Shown piece after piece: positions 42,484 through 52,719 of a DNA stretch of 64,000 nt. Source of the stretch: Bathynomus jamesi (Eukaryota > Arthropoda > Malacostraca > Isopoda > Cirolanidae); the NCBI GenBank assembly GCA_023014485.1, contig JAJOZX010009073.1, positions 1 through 64,000 of the forward strand, in the 5' to 3' direction. A program made the translations under genes and the position numbers. The notes under the pieces were generated by a model. The model was not told the origin of the DNA and did not search any database. It worked only from the letters and a program-made list of their open reading frames with translations. The number at the start of each line of letters is the position of its first letter. Positions within the stretch are counted from its first letter, which is position 1.

Positions 42484-44345
42484 CTCCCCACCGAAGAGGC
42501 ATTGTTGTCGTTACCTTCCGCAAAGTTAGCCAAGCCTTCTCCATGAGGCTGTAACTCAAATGTTTCATCTTGACTATCTGTGTTTTTGCTGATTTCTAAA
42601 GCATAGAGTATTTGTATAGGTCTCTTTAACTTTCCTCCTGAAGTCTTTACCAATGCAGACCTAACTAAATTGTCTTTGCCAACAAACAACTCTTCAATTA
42701 TGCCAAGCTTCCAGCATTGCCTTGGTCTTTCATCCCCAATCATTACCACTTCTCCACCTTGATACAATTTGCATTGGAGCCCTTTACCTTGCCTGATGGG
42801 TAAATTTGAGTTCTGGCAAGTATTCCATCTGCCACCTCTTCCATAACGATCTTGTAGCTCTTCAAGGTACCTGAACCGTCTGGTTAACTCTCCTTGAGTG
42901 CTCTGGATAGGCTGCAAGTCTTCTGGCACACTGGGGTTTGATGTTAATCGTTTACCACAAAGAAAATGATTTGGTGTCAATGGCTCTGCATCCTGCATAC
43001 TGTTGTAAACAAAAGTGATAGGCCTACTGTTCACCATTGCTTCTACTTCACATAAAACAGTAGAGAATTCTTCTTTGCTCAAATGAGCATTAGCTAAAAG
43101 TTTCTTTAATGGACACTTTACACTTCTCACTAGCCTTTCCAAAAATCCTCCCCACCATGGTGCTCTCTCAACAATAAACTCCCACTGTACCCCTTGGTGT
43201 GAAAAGTAGGATTGGAATCCTTCCTCTTTTAGCAAGGACCAAATTTCTTGGAGTTCCTTTGCAGCCTTTTTGAAGGTTTTTGCATTATCCGATATGATTT
43301 TATTTGGGAAACCCCTTCTGTTGACAAACCTTTTAAAGGCCAAAAGAAATACATCACTACTTAAGTTGCTTACCAACTCCAAATGGATTGCTCTGGTGGT
43401 AGCACAGGTAAAAAGACATATATAACCTTTGTTAGACTCCCCTCGCTCATACACATAGACTGGCCCTGCAAAGTCTACTCCCACTACATCAAATGGGGCA
43501 GTATAGACACACCATTCTCTTGGAAGTGGAGCCACCCTTTCATAATAAGGCTTTGCACTCCAACGCTTGCAAACCACACATTTATGCAAGACTTTTTTTA
43601 CTACTTGTCTAATTTTGGGAATCCAAAATTGTTGTCTAATCTCTATTATCACTTCTCTAACTCCCGCATGTAACAGCTTATGATGAGTATCCAGGATCAA
43701 AAGGTCCACAAAGTGCCCCCCAGAAGGTAGCAAAATTGGATGTCTTTTCTCCTCTGGAAGCCCAAAAAACTGTAGTCTACCTCCTACTCTCAATAAATCC
43801 TGATCCAAAAACACATCCAAACCCTTGAGCGCAGAATGTGTTGGTAGAACCTGTAATGGATGGCTGGTGAGCAATTCTCTCTCTTCACCAAATTTTTCCT
43901 TCTGCATATATACCACCCAGTATTTCCTGGCTTGCTGAATCTCATTACTGTTCAGAATTCCTTCCCTTCTTGTTTCTCCCTTAATGTTGTTGGTAAATCT
44001 ATATACCCATGCTGTCACTCTTAACAATCTTTTCAGACTGCTAATGTCCTCAAGCCTCAATATGGGGTCCTGCTGCATAACTTGACAACTGTTCACAGCG
44101 CATTTTCTCACCTCACTCACCCATGCTTCTTCAGCCTGGCATTCTCCTACAATAGGCTGATTAGAAGGCCAGTTTTCACTTCCAAGTTTTAGCCACTCTG
44201 GCCCATTCCACCACAAACTTGACTGTGAAAGATCTTTCACTGAAATTCCTCGTGTTGGTAAATCAGGGGTTTTGGATGCCTGGACAATGCTTCCATTGCT
44301 TGGGATCTGTGTGCGCTTGAATTTCCTCCACCCTATTGGCAACAA
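42438..44345 (-). CDS. BEL-B integrase and pol C-terminus
   Basis: An uninterrupted frame of about 635 codons. The linker SQSSLWWNGPEWLKLG precedes the zinc-binding region LDTHHKLLHAGVREVIIEIR with CVVCKRWSAK. The catalytic core is intact: VVGVDFAGPVYV (Asp), GFPNKIISDNAKTFKKA (Asp) and RAPWWGGFLERLVRSVK (Glu). The tail has MVNSRPITFVYNS, EPLTPNHFLCGKRL, EVVMIGDERPRQCWKLG and KRPIQILYALE. It ends inside the 3' LTR with SKRGRTIVVPR. Residues and length are those of a full BEL/Pao integrase, so this domain could in principle be supplied in trans although the RT of the same copy is deleted. Confidence 0.93.
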   Translation of the reverse strand: MLPIGWRKFKRTQIPSNGSIVQASKTPDLPTRGISVKDLSQSSLWWNGPEWLKLGSENWPSNQPIVGECQAEEAWVSEVRKCAVNSCQVMQQDPILRLEDISSLKRLLRVTAWVYRFTNNIKGETRREGILNSNEIQQARKYWVVYMQKEKFGEERELLTSHPLQVLPTHSALKGLDVFLDQDLLRVGGRLQFFGLPEEKRHPILLPSGGHFVDLLILDTHHKLLHAGVREVIIEIRQQFWIPKIRQVVKKVLHKCVVCKRWSAKPYYERVAPLPREWCVYTAPFDVVGVDFAGPVYVYERGESNKGYICLFTCATTRAIHLELVSNLSSDVFLLAFKRFVNRRGFPNKIISDNAKTFKKAAKELQEIWSLLKEEGFQSYFSHQGVQWEFIVERAPWWGGFLERLVRSVKCPLKKLLANAHLSKEEFSTVLCEVEAMVNSRPITFVYNSMQDAEPLTPNHFLCGKRLTSNPSVPEDLQPIQSTQGELTRRFRYLEELQDRYGRGGRWNTCQNSNLPIRQGKGLQCKLYQGGEVVMIGDERPRQCWKLGIIEELFVGKDNLVRSALVKTSGGKLKRPIQILYALEISKNTDSQDETFELQPHGEGLANFAEGNDNNASSVGSVRKSKRGRTIVVPR

Positions 44346-44387
44346 ATGGTTTCCATTTCCTTGCCTGACTTCTTAACCAGTGCCAAA

Positions 44388-45164
44388 CTATAGTGGAGTC
44401 TGTCCATAATAGCTTGGAATTTCAAAGAGGGCCAAAGACTTTCGCACTGTAATTGCAAGCCGACTAGCAATAACGGCACCCATCAATTCCAACCTTGGAA
44501 CCGAAAGCCTTTTCAAAGGTGCTACTCTGCTCTTTGCAGCAACCAACCTGCAACTTACTTCCTCTTGCAATCCACCTCTTATATAAATACAAGTTGCATA
44601 GGCTTCCTCACTTGCATCACAAAAGATGTGCAGCTCCAAATTGTCTGGACTATTGTTCAACTCTCCAAAGTACCATCTTGGGATTTCAATGTCTCCAAGA
44701 TGTGCCAATTCTTTGAACCAATATTTCCACCTTACCACCATATGATCAGGTAACTCTTGGTCCCAACCAAGTCCAATTTCCCAGAGGCTCTGAAACCAAA
44801 TTTTTGACTTTATCCGCAAAAAGGCTTGCTTCACATCTGCAGTCAATGCTACTCTACCAAACCTGAATCTCAGTAACAAGGAAAATAAATCTGCATTTAA
44901 ATTTGGCCCAGCATCCAAACAGTCATTCAAGGACACACCACCTTTGTCCTTGGCTGAGCCATCAAAAACTACCCTCAGTTTGGTGGTAGTTTTGTCTCGC
45001 CATACCACTGCATGGTGTGGCAGATAATGTGCCTCCTGGCTCACCAGCTCACCTTGCACCCTTTCAGCATAGCCCTCCCTTACATAACTTAGGATGGCCT
45101 CATCGTATTCAATTAACAACAACTCATTTTTCTTAGCCTGTACAATGAAGTCTCCAACCTCCAA
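44388..45164 (-). pseudogene. BEL-B reverse transcriptase (palm deleted) and RNase H
   Basis: RT begins normally: TTTKLRVVFDGSAKDKGGVS, LNDCLDAGPNLNADLFSLLL and RVALTADVKQAFLRI with the first catalytic Asp. The sequence then jumps to KSKIWFQSLWEIGLGWDQEL, which belongs to the connection region. The segment with the LPFG/PS block and the YVDD motif (about 38,400-38,900 in BEL-A terms) is missing, so about 170 or more codons are deleted. RNase H follows: LELHIFCDASEEAYATCIYI and VPRLELMGAVIASRLAI. It breaks before the integrase near 44,390. RT activity is impossible. Confidence 0.9.
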
Positions 45165-46480
45165 TTAGCTAGCTGAAGGTTTGAACCGGGTTTGCAAGAA
45201 TCCTTCCATGGTAGGCCAACTTCATAGCAACCATCTCTAAACCCAATCCCTTTTTCAAATTGCTCTAAAACATCATTGTTCACTGTACTTGCCTGGTTGT
45301 CCTTTATGCCAATAGATTCAAGTTCCCAAAACGCTTTCAAATGCCTTTCCAGACCATGGCTGTTCTCCTCAATCTTAACAAAAAGAGCCTTAATTTCCAT
45401 TTCATTGCAATAGCTACCATGTAGCATCCAGCCTAGCTTACTTTCAATAGCTACCGGGCCTTGAGATGTACGGACAATATTACCAGTGATGAAGTCCCAA
45501 TAATAGTCAGCTCCAATCAAAAGACTAATATCTTCTGTTCCCTCAAACTTATTATTGCCCAAATTAATTCCTTTAACTTGCAATTCTTGGACACATGCCA
45601 TATCTAAACAAGTAGTGACTGGAGCACAAAGTTCCTCAATCTCTACAGCTTGGACCTTGATAGTGGGACTTTGCGGTAACAACCCTTTAACCAGAACTTC
45701 TACCTTCTTAAATTTGGTTCGGTTTTGAACGGAACCCCCAAACCCAGAAATTCTTAAATTTTCCCTCTTAAGTTCTTTAAACTTCAATTTTCTGGAAATT
45801 CTGGTCTTAATAAAACTACACTGGCTACCACTATCAAACAACACTCTTACAGTAGCTTCTCCCTCATTCCCAATTAATAAGGCTGCAGTTGTTTGCAATA
45901 ATCCCCCTTTAGTTTTACTCCCTTGCATAGCAGTGGCATGTGCCAATGATGTCTCTACTTCTGGGGTAGGCCTACTAAGAGTGTTTTCACACAATAATGG
46001 CTGATGCCTACCATGACATTTTTTGCACAAAATTTTAAACTTACAAAAGCTTGCTCTATGACCTTTCAAAAAACATTTAAAACATGCTGTGGACTTAGTT
46101 ACCCTGTCCTTTCTCTCCTCAAAGGGTAAGGCCTCAGCCACCTCACATTTATATGACTTGTGGTTGCCTTCGCAAAATATGCATTCCTTGATTCCCTTTA
46201 ATTTATTCTCAGAGGAGGCATGTAGAGCTGACACTGTACCTGGGCTATTCCTTTTTGTGGAAACTTTGGTGCTGTGCCTGCCTTTGTCCCCTTGTTTACC
46301 ATCCCACTGTGCAAACTCAACTCCCTCTCGTCTTGCTAATTCTGTGCCTAAAAGACTTAACATCTGCTGAAGGGGGATGTACACATGTTCTGCAGAGTGT
46401 CCCCTACTTAATTCAAGCAAAATTGAGCTAGGCAATTTAGACTCCAGTGTAGGAACCAACATTATACCATACTTTTCCAT
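45113..46480 (-). pseudogene. BEL-B gag C-terminus, zinc knuckles and protease
   Basis: Begins with the gag end EKYGIMLVPTLESKLPSSIL. Cys/His knuckles follow (CIFCEGNHKSYKCEVA, CFKCFLKGHRASFC, CKKCHGRHQPLLC). The DUF1758-type protease has RVLFDSGSQCSFIKTRISRK with a canonical DSG and EDISLLIGADYYWDFITG. The end is the RT-preceding linker LKAFWELESIGIKDN and FRDGCYEVGLPWK. It is out of frame with the gag frame upstream (46,483) by one shift and with the RT frame downstream. Confidence 0.9.
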
Positions 46481-46482
46481 TC

Positions 46483-47226
46483 CTACACCAAGTTGTCCAG
46501 GGACCTAGTTCTAATTTCAAATTCATCATATAACTGCCATAACTCCTTGACACTATTAGGATTATTAACAGGAGGTATAGCTAAAAGTGCACGGAGGTGG
46601 CTTTTAATTAAGATCTCTAGCTTACCAAACCGTTTCTTTAATATATCCCAAGCCACATTATAATTAGCCTCTGTTAATGCTAATCCTGCTATAGTCTTTG
46701 CTGCCTCCCCTTCCAAGAGGGACCGCAAATAATTAAACTTCTCCACGGCACTTAACACTTGACTAGAATGAATTGCTGATTGAAAACTGTCTGCCCATCC
46801 TTGCCATTCCTGAATACTCCCAGAAAATGTTTTGAGTACAAGCCTCGGTAATTGAACTACAGATCTGTTAACCTTAACTTCACAAGCATCATTTGTTGAG
46901 TGTTGTGTTTCATTATTAGACCTGGTCTCTAACTGTACTGAGCTGCTAAACTCTTTTGCTCGGAGGCCTACGTTAATTATATCATCAATAATCTCTTCAA
47001 AGTAAATTATGTTATTTTCTATTTCATCCTCTTCTATAAGGGCCTCAATTTTAACATTTACCTCACTTAGAGCAACCTTTTTAGTTTCTAATATGGCAAG
47101 CTGCGCAGTCACTAAGCGTAAATCCTCTTGCTCTATGGCAGAATCTATAGTGGCAATGACCTTTGTAATTAGACCTTTGTAGGCGCTTCTCCTTTTTCTA
47201 AATTTGTTCAATTCAGATGCACTCAT
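46483..47226 (-). pseudogene. BEL-B gag N-terminus (DUF1759 type)
   Basis: Starts at the ATG at 47,224-47,226 (MSASELNKFRKRRSAYKGLI). The first 100 residues are helical, probably coiled coil. The DUF1759-like region shows LPRLVLKTFSGSIQEWQGWA, KFNYLRSLLEGEAAKTIAGL and ANYNVAWDILKKRFGKLE. The frame stops at SLDNLV; a one-base shift restores homology to the next frame (LGVGMEKYG). It lies 3' of the tandem-repeat leader. Confidence 0.9.
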
Positions 47227-47409
47227 CTTCAATACAAACAACAATTGGGCTCAATGCCAAATGAGTTGAATTGGCAGAAATACTTAACCAAACTGATCAA
47301 ACGCAAATTTTACTTTCAAATAAACTGAATTGCTAGGTGGGGTACTAACCAACACCAGTATGGAATACCAAATTTTCCACCCAAGTAACTGGCGCACTGG
47401 TCTGCAACC

Positions 47410-48205
47410 TTCGCCTACGAATAATAAACCAAATTAACCAAACTGGTAAATGTAGGCCAAAAACAACGACAGACAAGTGGCCAAGTTTCACAATTGGGCA
47501 ACCAAACTTTCTACCCTGGGACCTTAATTCAATAACCCAAAATTAACCAAACCGGTAAAATGTAGGCCAAAACGACGACAGACGACTGGCCAAGTTTAGC
47601 AATTGGGCGACCAAACTTTCTACCCTGGGACCTTAATTCAATAATAACCCAAAATTAACCAAACCGGTAAAATGTAGGCCAAAACAACGACAGATGGCTG
47701 GCCAAGTTTCGCAATTGGGCAACCAAACTTTCTACCCAGGGACCTTAATTCAATAACCCAAAATTAACCAAACCGGTAAAATGTAGGCCAAAACAACGAC
47801 AGACGACTGGCCAAGTTTCGCAATTGGGCAACCAAACTTTCTACCCTGGGACCTTAATTCAATAATAACCCAAAATTAACTAAACCGGTAAAATGTAGGC
47901 CAAAACAACGACAGATGACTGGCCAAGTTTCGCAATTGGGCGACCAAACTTTTTACCCTGGGACCTTAATTCAATAATAACCCAAAATTAACCAAACCGG
48001 TAAAATGTAGGCCAAAACAACAACAGACGACTGGCCAAGTTTCGCAATTGGGCAACCAAACTTTCTACCCTGGGACCTTAATTCAATAACCCAAATTAAC
48101 CAAACTGGTAAAATGTAGGCCAAAACAACGACAGATGACTGGCCAAGTTTCGCAATTGGGCTACCAAACTTTCTACCCTGGGACCTTAATTCAACAATAC
48201 TCAAC
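47410..48205 (-). repeat. About 110-bp tandem repeats in the BEL-B leader (seven units)
   Basis: Each unit carries AACCAAACCGGTAAAATGTA, CCAAGTTTCGCAATTGGGC and ACTTTCTACCCTGGGACCTT. Seven CCAAGTTT(C/A)(G/A)CAATTGGGC copies occur at intervals of about 110 bp. The array sits between the primer-binding site and gag. Confidence 0.92.
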
Positions 48206-48284
48206 CCGTCTAGGCCTAACTTGGGCTACAATTTGCACAATCATAACTTTGCCGAAAAATAGTCACTGACTCAGTCTTGGGGTA

Positions 48285-48305
48285 GAATCCGGTTCTGAAG
48301 GACCA
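48285..48305 (-). promoter_or_regulatory. BEL-B primer-binding site
   Basis: Directly inside the 5' LTR the minus strand reads TGGTCCTTCAGAACCGGATT. The TGG start at the LTR edge and the AACCGGAT core suit a tRNA 3' end; the tRNA is not assigned. Confidence 0.7.
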
Positions 48306-48908
48306 TGTTATTTTATTTATTTGTCGGGTTCAAAATCCCAGCTGAGCCATGAATGGCCAAATTCTAAAGGGCCAGTTCTACCTAAAGCCCAAGTTAAGCT
48401 AAATTAAAACTTACGGATTTGAGATCCTATTAGGTCCTACCTCAGGGTAACCTCAGGGTTGCTGACTCGATGCGGGCCTACCTTAGACCTTAGTTACATG
48501 TAATTTAAAGTAAACAAAAAGGGTACTATTTATGTTCTTCTTTCTCAACCTTGCAACAACAACGCAACCTGGACTATTGCATGGTGCAACAATCTTGTAT
48601 CTAAACAACCAAACTGAATTGCAAGAGAGCTCTCTACAAGACCACACCCTGTACGTACGACATCCCACAAACGAGTAGAAAAGACGCGCAGTGCCCCAAA
48701 AATGCCACCACCAGCGTCCCAAACACTGATGCCACAAGAGCCCAAAAATGCTAGCTCTTATTAAGTGAATTTTTGACTAACCTTACAATTATGAGATGGA
48801 TATATATACACCTTAACTTAATATATACAAGCAATGCTGCATCAATCAGCTTAGTCATCATATCGCCTTGGGACAACAATGGTTCTTCCTCTTCTAGATT
48901 TTCTAACA
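48306..48908 (-). repeat. BEL-B 5' LTR (unbroken)
   Basis: 603 bp, TGTTATTTTATTT to TTTTCTAACA. It preserves the site that BEL-A occupied in the other LTR (CCACCAGCGTCCC near 48,709). Confidence 0.94.
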
Positions 48909-48913
48909 CCAAC

Positions 48914-49450
48914 ACAATAATATCAATAACACTTAATACTAATAATTAACACCAGCAAACACTTAATATTAATTAATAATGAAACATAACACTACACAAC
49001 AGTGATTAATAATGACTTAATTAGACTCATTAAATCAAAATGCTCATGTAAAACGACGCCATGGCTCGACTAAAGACAGAGAAAGAAGAAATCAGGGTTG
49101 TCAACTTGCCACATCCGAACTATGAATATATAATTCAGAGTTGCCAGCCAAAATTAATGCTTAATTTTATACTATTTATAATGGTAATTTATTTCAATTC
49201 AAATCCAACCACAGTAATATGTAATTAAATAGCCATCAAATATAGAAAATTGAATGTTTATTTACAAAAAATATATATAATCATTTCCTATTTAATTAGA
49301 TGAAATTAAAAACGTCTCTTGATTTGATCAATTTTCATTTTTTATAGTTTTTGTTTAACTTTTGGATGATAGAAATGTCAGTTTAGGGGTGTCAACAAAA
49401 AACAGCAACGTGTCACCTTTGACACGCGTGTCATAGGTTCGCCAGCACTG
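48914..49450 (-). other. 5' end of the hAT element beyond BEL-B
   Basis: AT-rich non-coding sequence ending in CACGCGTGTCATAGGTTCGC and CAGCACTG, the inverted partner of the left hAT end at 30,547. Confidence 0.8.
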
Positions 49451-49798
49451 GGCCCTAGATTGCCTGGACTATATATACAATCAAAAAGCACGCACGCAAG
49501 CAAGCAAACTTTCTCCACGGTATGTTTTTGTATTTCAAATGTCCTCATAATATATATTTTTTTTAATTGCATATCTGTATGCAATACTGTATACTGTAGT
49601 TTCAATCTTTTTGCAGTACAGCAACAATTAAACCACACAACTGATTAGCTTAGCATTGAAATTGTACTGAATTTCTTCACCCTAGGCTACGCTGGTCTAG
49701 CCTAGCATATAGAATTTCCTAGTGCTGCCTTAATATAATTATGCTGTATTCTAAAGAGCAATAAATAATAAGACATTAGCAAGCTTTATACTGTTTTT
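49451..49798. other. Unassigned; possible 5' exon and donor site of the downstream hAT gene
   Basis: CTCCACGGTATGTTTTTG at about 49,513 is a plausible 5' splice site, and TTTTTATTTCAG at about 50,127-50,138 a plausible acceptor before the second hAT gene. There is no other support for this exon. Confidence 0.35.
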
Positions 49799-50121
49799 GG
49801 TAATTATTCGTTTTAGTGCTTTTTCTCCTTTCTGAACCAAAACACATTTTTCTGGTGTTTTTCGGTGTGATGTGTTCAAATCTGAACTTCGTTTCTTTGG
49901 GAAATGAGCCGCGTTTTTGAGAAATTTTCAATTTTAAAATTTCTCAAAATTGGCTCATTTCCCAAAGGAACGAAGTTTAGATTTTTCAATTTTAAAATTT
50001 CTCAAAAACGGCTCATTTCCCAAAGAAACGAAGTTCAGATTTGAACACATCACATCAAAAAACACCAGAAAAATGTGTTTTGGTTCAGAAAGGAGAAAAA
50101 GCACTAAAACGAATAATTACC
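49799..50121. mobile_element. Hairpin MITE H2
   Basis: The left arm from GTAATTATTCGTTTTAGTGC runs through CACATTTTTCTGGTGTTTTT to TCTTTGGGAAATGAGCC. The right arm repeats it inverted and ends GCACTAAAACGAATAATTAC. Pairing covers about 125 bp per arm with few mismatches, and the centre holds a second short AATTTTAAAATTTCTCAAAA repeat. The arm pattern is a diverged relative of H1 and H4. Confidence 0.85.
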
Positions 50122-50146
50122 CATCTTTTTATTTCAGTTAGTCGCA

Positions 50147-51275
50147 ATGCCGAAAAGAAGCTGTAAATTTAACAATGAATTACAGAAAGATTACACATTC
50201 TTGAAAAAAGTTTGTGGCCAAGCTGATAGGGTTAAATGTACACAATGTTTGTCTGAATTCTGTTTCTCATGGTGGGCGTGCTGACATAAAAACATTTGAA
50301 ATGTGCCAAACATAAAGCTAGCTTGACAGCAGCCGCTAGTTCTTCAACACTTCTATCATTCTTTAAAAGCACTGAAGCAGTTGACAATGATTTGTTAATA
50401 GCCGCCAAAGAAGCAACTTTTGCATTTCATACTGTTGTTCACGATCTAAGCTTCAAAACAGCTGATTGTTCTTCTAAATTAATCTCTAAGTTCTTTGAAC
50501 CAAAGTTTGGTCTTGCCAGAACGAAGTGTGAGGCTATCATTCTAAATGTGATTACACCAATGACAATCAACAAACTTCATGAAGATTTAAGTAAGTCAAA
50601 TTTTGTGAGCATAACAATTGATGCTTCCAACAGAAAAGAAATAAAAATTATACCTATATTAGAGGATAGTGGTGACTTACATGCTGATTTGATTGTAGAT
50701 GAATTTACAAAATTTTATGATCGATGTCTATCTTACATTGAGATGTGGGAAAATAGTTTTGGTGGAGGAGAATACTTTGTCTGGATAAACAACAGTGATA
50801 TTAAATGGCCCAAAATGGAAAGATCAGCTATAAAAATTAATGAAATGCTTGGAAATGCAGCAATAAACGTAGATGAACTGTTTGATGAAGTAGTAATTGT
50901 CAAGACATTTTGGTCTTCAAACTACGATATTTGGAAAATAAAGAATATAAATTGTGAAGAAAAATGGGTTCAACTCTCTAATCATTTTAAAGACCAGAAC
51001 ATTTCTGTGCATAACCTCAGCTGTGTTATGGAGTATGTTTTCTGTCTACTAGGCACTTCTGCTCCTGTTGAAAGGGTATTTTCAGTGATGAACAATGTAT
51101 GGTCTCAGGAAAGAGGTTGAATGACCGAATCAATAGTAAAAGGACTAATGTACTGTAAACTAAACATTGATTTAAGTTGCAGTGAGTTTTATGAAAAAAT
51201 AAAAAATAACAAACCATTTCTAAGAAAGGTTAACGCTAGTGAAAAATACAACTGGTTTTCCAAAGAATGATTCCA
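50147..51275 (+). pseudogene. Second hAT transposase relic
   Basis: After a splice-acceptor-like site, MPKRSCKFNNELQKDYTFLK and CTQCLSEFCFSW give a degenerate BED-like finger. The main frame (50,296-51,120) continues KCAKHKASLTAAASSSTLLS, FFKSTEAVDNDLLIAAKEAT and NFVSITIDASNRKEIKIIPI, the first catalytic region. It then joins directly to C-terminal sequence (LEDSGDLHADLIVDEFTKFY), implying deletion of the middle of the protein. The dimerisation block is clear: CLLGTSAPVERVFSVMNNVW. After a stop it goes on to YCKLNIDLSCSEFYEKIKNN. Element ends were not found. Confidence 0.82.
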
Positions 51276-51344
51276 TGCAGGTAATTGGTATATTATAGCC
51301 TTTATTTGTTTGTACGAAAGTAAATATACTTTATAACTTCGTGT

Positions 51345-51720
51345 AGGTGCTACTGTAGTATGGGGTCTACCGTTAAGTTTCTACTGTAGTATGCGGTCTA
51401 CCGTTAAGTTTCTACCGTAGTATGTGGTCTACCATTCAAAATATTTAAAAGGAATTGAAAATGAATTGAAAGGAATTTTAATTTACACAATTAAGGAATT
51501 ATTAAAGAAGTTAAACATACTACTACCGCATACTTAATGGTAGACCAGTACGCCCTTGATGATTGGTTAGGTTAAGTCGTGATATTTTCGTTAGTTTTAA
51601 CAAAAATATCACGACTTAACCTAACCAATAGTCAAGGGCGTACAATTAACCTAATAATAAAATAATAAGAAAAGAAGCTATAATTAAAAGGTAAACCGCC
51701 GAGTCGTAGGTAGACCACAT
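51345..51720. repeat. GTAGTATG-GGTCTACCGTTAAG repeats and a CTTAACCTAACC palindrome
   Basis: Three units of TACTGTAGTATG(G/C)GGTCTA and CCGTTAAGTTT lie at 51,345-51,432, with inverted remnants at 51,520-51,545 and 51,705-51,730. Inside is a palindrome: GTACGCCCTTGATGATTGGT (51,548) mirrored at AATAGTCAAGGGCGTAC (51,627-51,643), with CTTAACCTAACC in each arm. This looks like one MITE inside another. Confidence 0.7.
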
Positions 51721-51859
51721 ACTACAGTAGCACCCTTCGTGTATGTGGTGTATCACATGTTTTCCTATTTTTTTCAAGTAAAACCCTAAAAATGTCCTGG
51801 TTTGAGGCAAAGAAATTATGGTAAGCCTACAGGTAGGATACTCAGCTTTGTTACTGGGC

Positions 51860-52489
51860 TAGAGAAAAGACAGGATGATCTGGAAGTTAAAGTATCTGAA
51901 ATGGAAATTGATTCAGAAAGAAGGTTTGATGAAATGAAGAGTGACATAACTATTTTAAAAAAACCAGGTCACCCATGACATAAAAAAGACAAGGGATAAT
52001 ATGAAAGGTGAGATTAGGGATGCATTGGAGGATACTCACAAGGAGGTTCTTATCAATGAAGCAAAGAAAGTGGCTCAGAATATAGAAGGTAATACTTATG
52101 ATAAGCTAATTGATGAAACTGTTGTACAGGTTCATGACAGGATTGACAGAAGCAATAATCTTGTTTTGTATGGAGTTCCAGAGCAAATTAGAGATGATTT
52201 GAATCTCAGTATTTTGGAAAAAGTAAAGCAGGATAAAATGTTCTTCATTGAAATGTGTTCATCAATAGAGGTGGAGTGTTTTGAGAAGGATATTGTTAGT
52301 TTAAAAAGAATTGGAAAATTTAATGAAGATAGTGGTAATAGTCAGGGAAGGCCTAGACCAATAGTTGTAACAGTGCCTAAAATTTTGAAAGATCAAGTCC
52401 TTAGAAATACATATAAATTAAAACATGCAAGTTCTAGAGTTATCAAGGAAATTGGAATATCCCATGATATGAAAAGGAAGAGAGATTGA
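51860..52489 (+). pseudogene. LINE ORF1-like protein
   Basis: A Lys/Glu-rich helical (coiled-coil-like) start (DDLEVKVSEMEIDSERRFDE, around 51,870) shifts frame near 51,960. It continues to a folded part, IDRSNNLVLYGVPEQIRDDL, FEKDIVSLKRIGKFNED, GRPRPIVVTVPKILKDQVLR and ISHDMKRKRD. The NLVLYGVPE...RIG...RPRPIxV pattern is the RRM-like ORF1 or N-terminal region shared by several LINE groups, which binds the element RNA. Confidence 0.7.
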
Positions 52490-52719
52490 AGTATAAGGAA
52501 CTGAGACAACAAGCTAAGAATATGAATGAGCAGGAAAAGGATTTGGGAAACTATTACATGGTCAGGGGCAATCCATGGGGGAGACACATTGTCAAAGTGA
52601 AGAAAAGACAGGAAGGAGGTCAAGCATAAATGAAATGCAGGATGAATCAAATAGGGAGATGTATAATACTTTAAATTACACAGATTCTTATAATAATGAT
52701 AATAGTACATTTAATGCAA

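Larger units (their letters stand above)
33849..48908 (-). mobile_element. BEL/Pao element B (contains BEL-A)
   Basis: LTRs at 48,306-48,908 (5') and 33,849-34,257 plus 42,285-42,483 (3', split by BEL-A). LTR ends TGTTA...TAACA form a 5-bp inverted repeat. A perfect TSD CCAAC flanks the element (33,844-33,848 and 48,909-48,913). Order on the minus strand: LTR, primer site, leader with seven tandem repeats, DUF1759-type gag, zinc knuckles, DUF1758-type protease, RT (deleted), RNase H, integrase, LTR. It sits in the 5' untranslated part of the hAT element. Confidence 0.95.
30547..49450 (-). mobile_element. hAT transposon with three later insertions
   Basis: Terminal inverted repeats are CAGTGATGGCGAACC on the left and GGTTCGCCAGCACTG on the right. 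The flanks share CTAGAT (30,541 and 49,455) but a perfect 8-bp TSD is not seen: the left reads GCCTAGAT and the right GGCCCTAGAT. Without the Tc1 and BEL insertions it is about 2.9 kb. The minus-strand transposase is of the BED-finger, SCAND3/GTF2IRD2-like type. The 5' end of the element is at 48,914-49,450, beyond BEL-B. Confidence 0.85.

Noticed and set aside
47971..48204. 77-codon frame with repeated IELRSQGRKFG
   Set aside because: It is a translation of the 110-bp leader repeats of BEL-B.
52393..52710. 105-codon minus-strand frame antisense to the LINE
   Set aside because: A shadow of ORF1. The sense strand carries recognisable LINE motifs in order.
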